From positions 18,639,561 to 18,703,560 of the forward strand of contig NC_088775.1 in assembly GCF_954871325.1 (NCBI RefSeq): a stretch of DNA of 64,000 bases. The letters are read 5' to 3'. Both the position numbers and the translations under genes were made by a program. Of this stretch, positions 57,845-64,000 are shown one piece after another; position 1 is the stretch's first letter, and each line of letters begins with the position of its first letter. Origin of the DNA: Gordionus sp. m RMFG-2023. Taxonomy: Eukaryota > Nematomorpha > Gordioida > Chordodea > Parachordodidae. The notes under the pieces are model-generated. The model was given only the letters and a program-made list of their open reading frames with translations, had not been told where the DNA came from and did not search any database.

Positions 57845-59590
57845 GATAACAGCAGAAGAATTCCATGAAAATGACCAAAAAAACAACTCAAAACTTATCT
57901 TAATTCTTTTTATACTATAGGCATTACAATAAACTGGATAAATTGAGACTCTTCATAAGCAAATATTTTTATTAAGCTATAAATTATAAATATCTTTTTT
58001 TCCTAATTAATTAAAATTTTCATGTTTAATCTAATTTTCACAATATATATGTCTACACTAAAAATAGATAATAGCAGAAGAATTCCATGAAAATGACCAA
58101 AAAAACAACTCAAAACTTATCTTAATTCTTTTTATACTATAGGCATTACAATAAACTGGATAAATTGAGACTCTTCATAAGCAAATATTTTTATTAAGCT
58201 ATAAATTATAAATATCTTTTTTTCCTAATTAATTAAAATTTTCATGTTTAATCTAATTTTCACAATATATATGTCTACACTAAAAATAGATAATAGCAGA
58301 AGAATTCCATGAAAATGACCAAATAAACAACTCAAAACTTAGATAAATAGATTATATCTTAATTCTTTTTATACTATAGGCATTACAATAAACTGGATAA
58401 ATTGAGACTCTTCATAAGCAAATATTTTTATTATAAATTATAAATATGTTTTTTTCCTAATTAATTAAAATTTTCATGTTTAATCTAATTTTCACAATAT
58501 ATATGTCTACATAGATAATAGCAGAAGAATTCCATGAAAATGACCAAATAAACAACTCAAAACTTAGATAAATAGATTATATCTTAATTCTTTTTATACT
58601 ATAGGCATTACAATAAACTGGATAAATTGAGACTCTTCATAAGCAAATATTTTTATTATAAATTATAAATATGTTTTTTTCCTAATTAATTAAAATTTTC
58701 ATGTTTAATCTAATTTTCACAATATATATGTCTACATAGATAATAGCAGAAGAATTCCATGAAAATGACCAAATAAACAACTCAAAACTTAGATAAATAG
58801 ATTATATCTTAATTCTTTTTATACTATAGGCATTACAATAAACTGGATAAATTAAGACTCTTCATAAGCAAATATTTTTATTAAGCTATAAATTATAAAT
58901 ATGTTTTTTTCCTAATTAATTAAATTTTTCATGTTTAATCTAATTTTCACAATATATATGTCTACATAGATAATAGCAGAAGAATTCCATGAAAATGACC
59001 AAATAAACAACTCAAAACTTATCTTAATTCTTTTTATACTATAGGCATTACAATAAACTGGATAAATTGAGACTCTTCATAAGCAAATATTTTTATTAAG
59101 CTATAAATTATAAATATGTTTTTTTCCTAATTAATTAAAATTTTCATGTTTAATCTAATTTTCACAATATATATGTCTACATAGATAATAGCAGAAGAAT
59201 TACATGAAAATGACCAAAAAAACAACTCAAAACTTATCTTAATTCTTTTTATACTATAGGCATTACAATAAACTGGATAAATTGAGACTCTTCATAAGCA
59301 AATATTTTTATTAAGCTATAAATTAGAAATATCTTTTTTTCCTAATTAATTAAAATTTTCATGTTTAATCTAATTTTCACAATATATATATTTAGTCTAC
59401 ACTAAAAATAGATAACAGCAGAATAATTCCATGAAAATGACCAAAAAAACAAAATAGATTATATCTTAATTCTTTTTATACTATAGGCATTACAATTCTG
59501 GATAAATTGAGACTCTTCATAAGCAAATATTTTTATTAAACTATAAATTATAAATATGTTTTTTTTCCTAATTAATTAAATTTTCATTTT
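57845..59590. repeat. ~222-bp tandem array in the left MULE inverted repeat, 8 units
   Basis: Units begin GATAACAGCAGAAGAATTCC (or GATAATAGCAG...) at 57845, 58067, 58289, 58514, 58739, 58969, 59184 and 59411; spacings are 215-230 bp. Each contains ACTATAGGCATTACAATAAA and TTTTCATGTTTAATC. Copies with and without the 14-bp insert AGATAAATAGATTAT alternate, which records unequal exchange. Confidence 0.95.
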
Positions 59591-59850
59591 TTAAAGAACG
59601 CATGTTGTTTTTTTTACCATTAACAATATTTATTTATTTCAAAATAATTTTTTTTTTATTTATAAATAAATATTTTTTTTTTCATAAATAAAAATTATTT
59701 TATTAAAAATTAGCTCTCCATTTTTTTTTATAATTAATTAAAGTCAAATATGATCGAATTAAACCCTACTGGAAATTGTGAAATAGATACTATTGCAGGT
59801 AAAAAATATATTTTTTTAAGCCAAATATTTATTTATGGTATTAGTCCCTC
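59590..59850. repeat. Internal extra copy of the outer MULE inverted repeat
   Basis: AAAGAACGCATGTTG, ACCATTAACAATATTTATTT and GGAAATTGTGAAATAGATAC recur here as in 57590-57770, so the array is bounded on both sides by the outer repeat. GGAAATTGTGAAATAGATAC is close to the start of the transposase coding sequence (59873). Confidence 0.8.
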
Positions 59851-59852
59851 CT

Positions 59853-59904
59853 ATGATCGAATCAAGCCCTACTGGAAATTATGAGATAGATACAACTCTT
59901 GCAG
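59853..59904 (+). CDS. Probable first exon of the MULE transposase
   Basis: ATG at 59853 opens MIESSPTGNYEIDTTLA, followed by G|GTAAAAAATATT. An acceptor TTTTGAAG at 59941-59944 restores phase (split Val codon) into NVRYSSFFTLKEW. The intron would be only 40 nt, and it must be spliced or skipped because reading on meets TGA. Diverged copies of this exon and its donor occur at 59752, 57712 and, inverted, near 63300 within the inverted repeats. Confidence 0.5.
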
Positions 59905-62555
59905 GTAAAAAATATTATTTATTATTATTACATACCTTTTGAAGTAAATGTTAGATATTCGTCATTCTTCACTTTAAAAGAATGGCTAAATAAATACGAA
60001 ATTTCTAATGCGACAAATTATTCAATACACCATTCTAAAAAATCGAAGGACCCAATACTTAAGTCTACAATAATGTACGAACGACTTTATTACCAATGTT
60101 ATGAGGGCAAGATCAGACCATCCAAATCAAAAGGTTTTAATTTTTATTAACCCTTCAATACATACACCAGTGAAAAAAATGACGTTATTAGTACTCCGGT
60201 GGGGTTTAATAGACCCCAATTTCAAATGTATATATCTCCAGTTATATTCATTATTTTGATTTAATATTTGAATATAAGATAGAACTAACCTTAAACTTGT
60301 TATGATTTCAGGTTTTTGTTGGTTATTATTATCAATATTTTTATTATGATGGAATGTTGATAGCATTATGACATTTTTTCTTTTTTTTGGAACATGATAA
60401 TAATGTTATGTTTTCCTGAAATGCATTTTAGCTAATTTTAATTTGCCTAAATAATACTTAACGGAGTATAAAAGGGTTAAAGTATATATTAAAATTTTTT
60501 AAAGGAAAAAGACAAAGATTGTCTGTCAAGAAAAATTGTTTATCCAGAATTTCTTTTGCCAAAGATGGACCATATCTAAAATGTATCAGTATACATGATA
60601 TACATAATCATGATAGAGGTTTTATTATTTTTAAATGTATATAACATAATTTATTTATAGATCTATCTTTGTTCATGGCATCTTGCCGGCAAAGACAATT
60701 GGATGGTGATCAAAAGTCAATAATTCACCAAGCTCTTAAATATGATGGAAATCTTACATTGATACATCAAGAAATGAAAAGAAAGAATTTAAATATAACC
60801 AAAAGGGATTTATATAATCTAAAACATCAATATATGAAAAATCCATGTAGTGTTAATGATCTGGAAGATCTGATTAAAACTATAAAATTAGACATAACCA
60901 ATATTGTGGAATTATTTGAAGAAAATGGCATATTTAAAGCCTTATATTATCAAACTAAAAAAATGCAAGATCATTATTTGCGATATCCAGAGGTGGTGTT
61001 AATTGATGCAACATATAATTTAAATTCCTACCACTTGCCAGTTTTCACTTTGGGTGTAATAGATGGTGAAGAGAATACCAGAATAGTTGCAATCTGGTTA
61101 GTTTTATCAGAGAGCTCCACCACAGTTAAAAATATGTGCCAGATTTTTAAAAATTATAATAATGTTTTCCTAAAAACTCTTACAATTATATCTGATAAAA
61201 ATTTTACAGAAAGAGCAATCTATCAAGATGAATTTCCCAATGCTAAATTGGAAATTTGTATTTTTCATGTTCTACAAATATTCAAAAGACAGTTAACAAC
61301 AATAAAATATAATTTAACAATAATTGAAGTCAAAAAAATGCATGTCCTATTTAGACGTTTAATTTATGCAGAAACCCCTGGCATATATTGGAAATATTAT
61401 TATTATTTAAAAAATTCAAAATATCAAAAGGTATTTTTATACTTTGATACAAATTGGCATGGAATTCGTGAGGAATTCTGCTTGGCATGGAGAAATAAAT
61501 CAGTAAATTTTGGGAATTTTACAAATAATAGAATTGAAGGGACAAATCGTGCCCTAAAACGAATTATTAAAAGGAATTCTTCCTTACATATTTTTTATAA
61601 AAATTTAAATGAATATTTAAATTGTTTGGAGGACAAGAATAAAGATATAATCCTTACAAATAGTAGACTTAATTATACAAGTCTGCCACCATCTTCCCCA
61701 CAATTTTTATTCTCCAAATTATTGACTCTAAAAGCTTATAAAAGAGTCAACCTTGAAATAAAATATTCTTTTAATATAACTTATGAAGATTTCAATGTTA
61801 GTGAAAATTTATGTAATTGTGGTTTCCAGCAAAGGTATCTTTTACCTTGTAAACATATTTTCAGATACAGGGAAGATAACAATATCTCCCTCTATGATGA
61901 TTCCTTATGTGCTTTAAGGTGGTGGAAGGAATACAATTTATACCCATATTTAAGTGAAAATAGTATAAATTATGAAGAAAGGGATGATAATATTGATATA
62001 GAAATTATTTCAAAAAATACTAAAAATAAATGTGAATCAACAGATATAGAAATATATAAAATGACACAAGAATATTTTCAAAATAATATTGGCAACTTTA
62101 TTAAGGAGCTACCAAATGACCTGATGATTATATGCTTTCAGGAATTAAAAGAAACATGTGAAAAGGTATGTAACCTAGAATATCTTAAAAGCAAAAAAAG
62201 AATAAATACATTGGAAAACAAAGAGAATATTAATAGTTTACCATCATCTTCGAATTCCTTAGAATTAGTTAAAAATTTAAAAATGCCTGAAAAAATAAAT
62301 AGAAAAAAGAAAAAAATGCAGTACACTATTTTTAACAAAAAAAAAGTTTTAAATAAAGAAATAGATAATGAAATCGATCTTTCTATAATGCAGGATATCA
62401 CGAATCAAGAAAATCTACAATTATCCAAAGAGAATCTAGAACTACCCAAAGAAAATCTACAATTATCCAAAAAGAATATAGAACTACCCATACAGGATCA
62501 ATTACAATTACCTAAAACCTTGTCATTTCACAAATTGCATTCAAAATTATTATAA
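59853..62555 (+). CDS. MULE transposase with SWIM zinc finger
   Basis: The main exon is 60661-62555. Upstream exons with matching phases are 60505-60618 and 59945-60133; a first short exon 59853-59904 is likely. The 5' part reads FFTLKEWLNKYEISNATNYS, then CLSRISFAKDGPYLKCISIH and HNHDRD, a FAR1/FLYWCH-like zinc-binding region. Counting from the methionine at 60669, the DDE triad is D113 (LIDATYN), D176 (IISDKNF) and E290 (NNRIEGTNR), with C-x-F-H (CIFHVLQ) at 197-200. The SWIM finger C-x-C-x9-C-x-H is at 382-396. The acidic tail ends in five or six ~9-residue repeats (ENLQLSK / ENLELPK). AATAAA lies at 62627. It is related to animal ZSWIM1/ZSWIM3-type MULEs. No stop or frameshift is seen in the main exon. 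Confidence 0.9.
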
Positions 62556-62633
62556 TTGTATCTATTTTTATTATAATATATTTAAATAGTGTAATCATAT
62601 TTAAAATACAAATGTTATGAAAAAGAAATAAAT

Positions 62634-63497
62634 ATTCAGTTTATTGTAAAAAGAATTAAGATATAATCTATTTATCTAAGTTTTGAGTTGTTTTTTTGGT
62701 CATCATGGAATTCTTCTGCTATTATCTATTTTTAGTGTAGACTAAATATATATTGTGAAAATTAGATTAAACATGAAAAATTTAATTAATTAGGAAAAAA
62801 ACATATTTATAATTCATAGTTTAATAAAAATATTTGCTTATGAAGAGTCTCAATTTATCCAGATTATTGTAATGCCTATAGTATAAAAAGAATTAAGATA
62901 TAATCTATTTTGTTTTTTTGGTCATTTTCATGGAATTATTCTGCAGTTATCTATTTTTAGTGTAGACTAAATATATATATTGTGAAAATTAGATTAAACA
63001 TGAAAAATTTAATTAATTAGGAAAAAAACATATTTATAATTTATAGCTTAATAAAAATATTTGCTTATGAAGAGTCTTAATTTATCCAGTTTATTGTAAT
63101 GCCTATAGTATAAAAAGAATTAAGATAAGTTTTGAGTTGTTTTTTTGGTCATTTTCATGGAATTCTTCTGCTGTTATCTATTATTCAAAATAAAAAAAAA
63201 ATTATTTTAAAAAATGAAAATTTTACTTTTATATAATTTAATACCATAAATAAATATTTGGCATAAAAAAATATATTTTTTACCTGCAATAGTATCTATT
63301 TCACAATTTCCATTTTTAATAAAATAATTTTTATTTATGAAAAAAAATATATTTATTTATAAATAAAAAAAAAATTATTTTGAAATAAATAAATATTGTT
63401 AATGGTAAAAAAAAACAACATGCGTTCTTTAAAAAATGAAAATTTTACTTTTTTTATAAATTTTTAAATGCAACAATAGTTGCAAGTAACAATATCC
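62634..63497. repeat. Right MULE inverted repeat with 3 tandem units
   Basis: The mirror of the left terminus. Unit starts read CTTCTGCTATTATC (near 62713), CTGCAGTTATC (near 62941) and CTTCTGCTGTTATC (near 63166). The outer 320 bp (63180-63497) match 57524-57845 almost base for base. Confidence 0.93.
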
Positions 63498-63506
63498 TAA
63501 TAAATT

Positions 63507-64000
63507 AGATATCTTTTCCTCTCTTTCTTTATGTGTTTTTAGGAAAGCTATTTTTCTTCTTCTTTGAAAAACAGTTTTGAGTTAAATTTTTAATACGAAT
63601 ATATTTTAGATATTATTACAAACTACTATTATTTTAAGATATAATATATCAACTAGAGATAGTACGACAATAATATATAAAATTTTAATTGCTTTCATGA
63701 TATCACTCTGGTTCTTATTTTATAGTTACAAAATCATTTCTAATATGTCATCCTAGCTATGTAAATAACTCAAGGCTTCAATATATTTGCATAATTTCTT
63801 CTTAAGATTTTTAGTGTTTTTGTTTCATCAATTCTAACATAATAAATTCTGATATGGGTTACCATCATGAGTGTCATGGCTATGACTGTAAATTAACCAG
63901 CATCTATTATTTGTGTGCCTATGTAATTTGAGTTTATTACTACAGCTGCTGAGAGCATGTGATTGCATATTTTAGATATGCAATAATGGTCAACTGTTTA
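63507..64000. other. Right flank
   Basis: About 500 bp without a recognisable gene or repeat. Confidence 0.6.

Larger units (their letters stand above)
57524..63497 (+). mobile_element. MULE transposon, 5,974 bp, apparently complete
   Basis: Inverted ends GGCTATTGTTACTTGCAACT and (inverted right end) GGATATTGTTACTTGCAACT are flanked by the perfect 9-bp duplication TAATAAATT (57515-57523, 63498-63506). Nine-base duplications are characteristic of Mutator-like elements. The inverted repeats continue for about 870 bp on the right and, because of extra tandem units, about 2.3 kb on the left. One transposase gene lies between them with an uninterrupted main exon. The near-identity of the two ends suggests a fairly recent insertion. 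Confidence 0.95.

Noticed and set aside
57845-59590. Array of regular repeats considered as CRISPR-like
   Set aside because: Units are ~222 bp and head to tail without unique spacers, in a eukaryotic transposon end; not a CRISPR array.

Overview
This is an AT-rich (roughly three quarters A+T) eukaryotic nuclear window. It is dominated by one large, intron-containing host gene on the minus strand and by many nested transposable elements. The host gene is an orthologue of WDFY3/ALFY (fly blue cheese), a BEACH-domain autophagy scaffold. I could follow ten exons in consistent reading phase from a start codon at 44352 down to 9133, about 3,260 codons. The WD40 repeats and FYVE finger must lie beyond the left edge. 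A WDFY3 orthologue, LINEs, ZSWIM-type MULEs and ZMYM1/ZBED-like hATs together suggest a fast-evolving invertebrate animal. The intron-poor middle of the gene (one 7,453-nt exon) fits a derived lineage. I cannot name the species.

Layout, left to right. 1-859: the end of a hAT element with GC-rich subterminal repeats. 1264-4037: a broken LINE with a C-terminal restriction-like endonuclease domain (R2-like group). 5007-8101: a foldback element made of long inverted arms that themselves contain tandem repeats. 8613-8854: the last exon of an unidentified small plus-strand gene. 9133-44352: the WDFY3 gene. Its introns carry a hAT-in-hAT nest (13876-17321), several short arrays and a 15-copy, 134-bp satellite (31350-33345). 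Intron 1 holds an 8.5-kb nest (34978-43443) in which a hAT carries a MULE that carries another hAT that carries its own MITE, plus a second hAT with a MITE inside it. 44353-57523: gene-free DNA with a 5'-truncated LINE (48508-49690), another decayed LINE split by two MITEs (about 54960-55920), MITEs and minisatellites.

57524-63497 is the best-preserved mobile element. It is a 6-kb Mutator-like (MULE) transposon flanked by a perfect 9-bp target-site duplication. Its transposase has a full DDE triad and a SWIM zinc finger, and its inverted repeats hold 3 to 8 copies of a ~222-bp tandem unit. Two general patterns recur. Most WDFY3 introns end in AAG rather than CAG or TAG. Many unrelated transposons here carry tandem arrays close to their ends. 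Nothing suggests a prokaryotic or CRISPR-like system, and I found no tRNA or rRNA genes.
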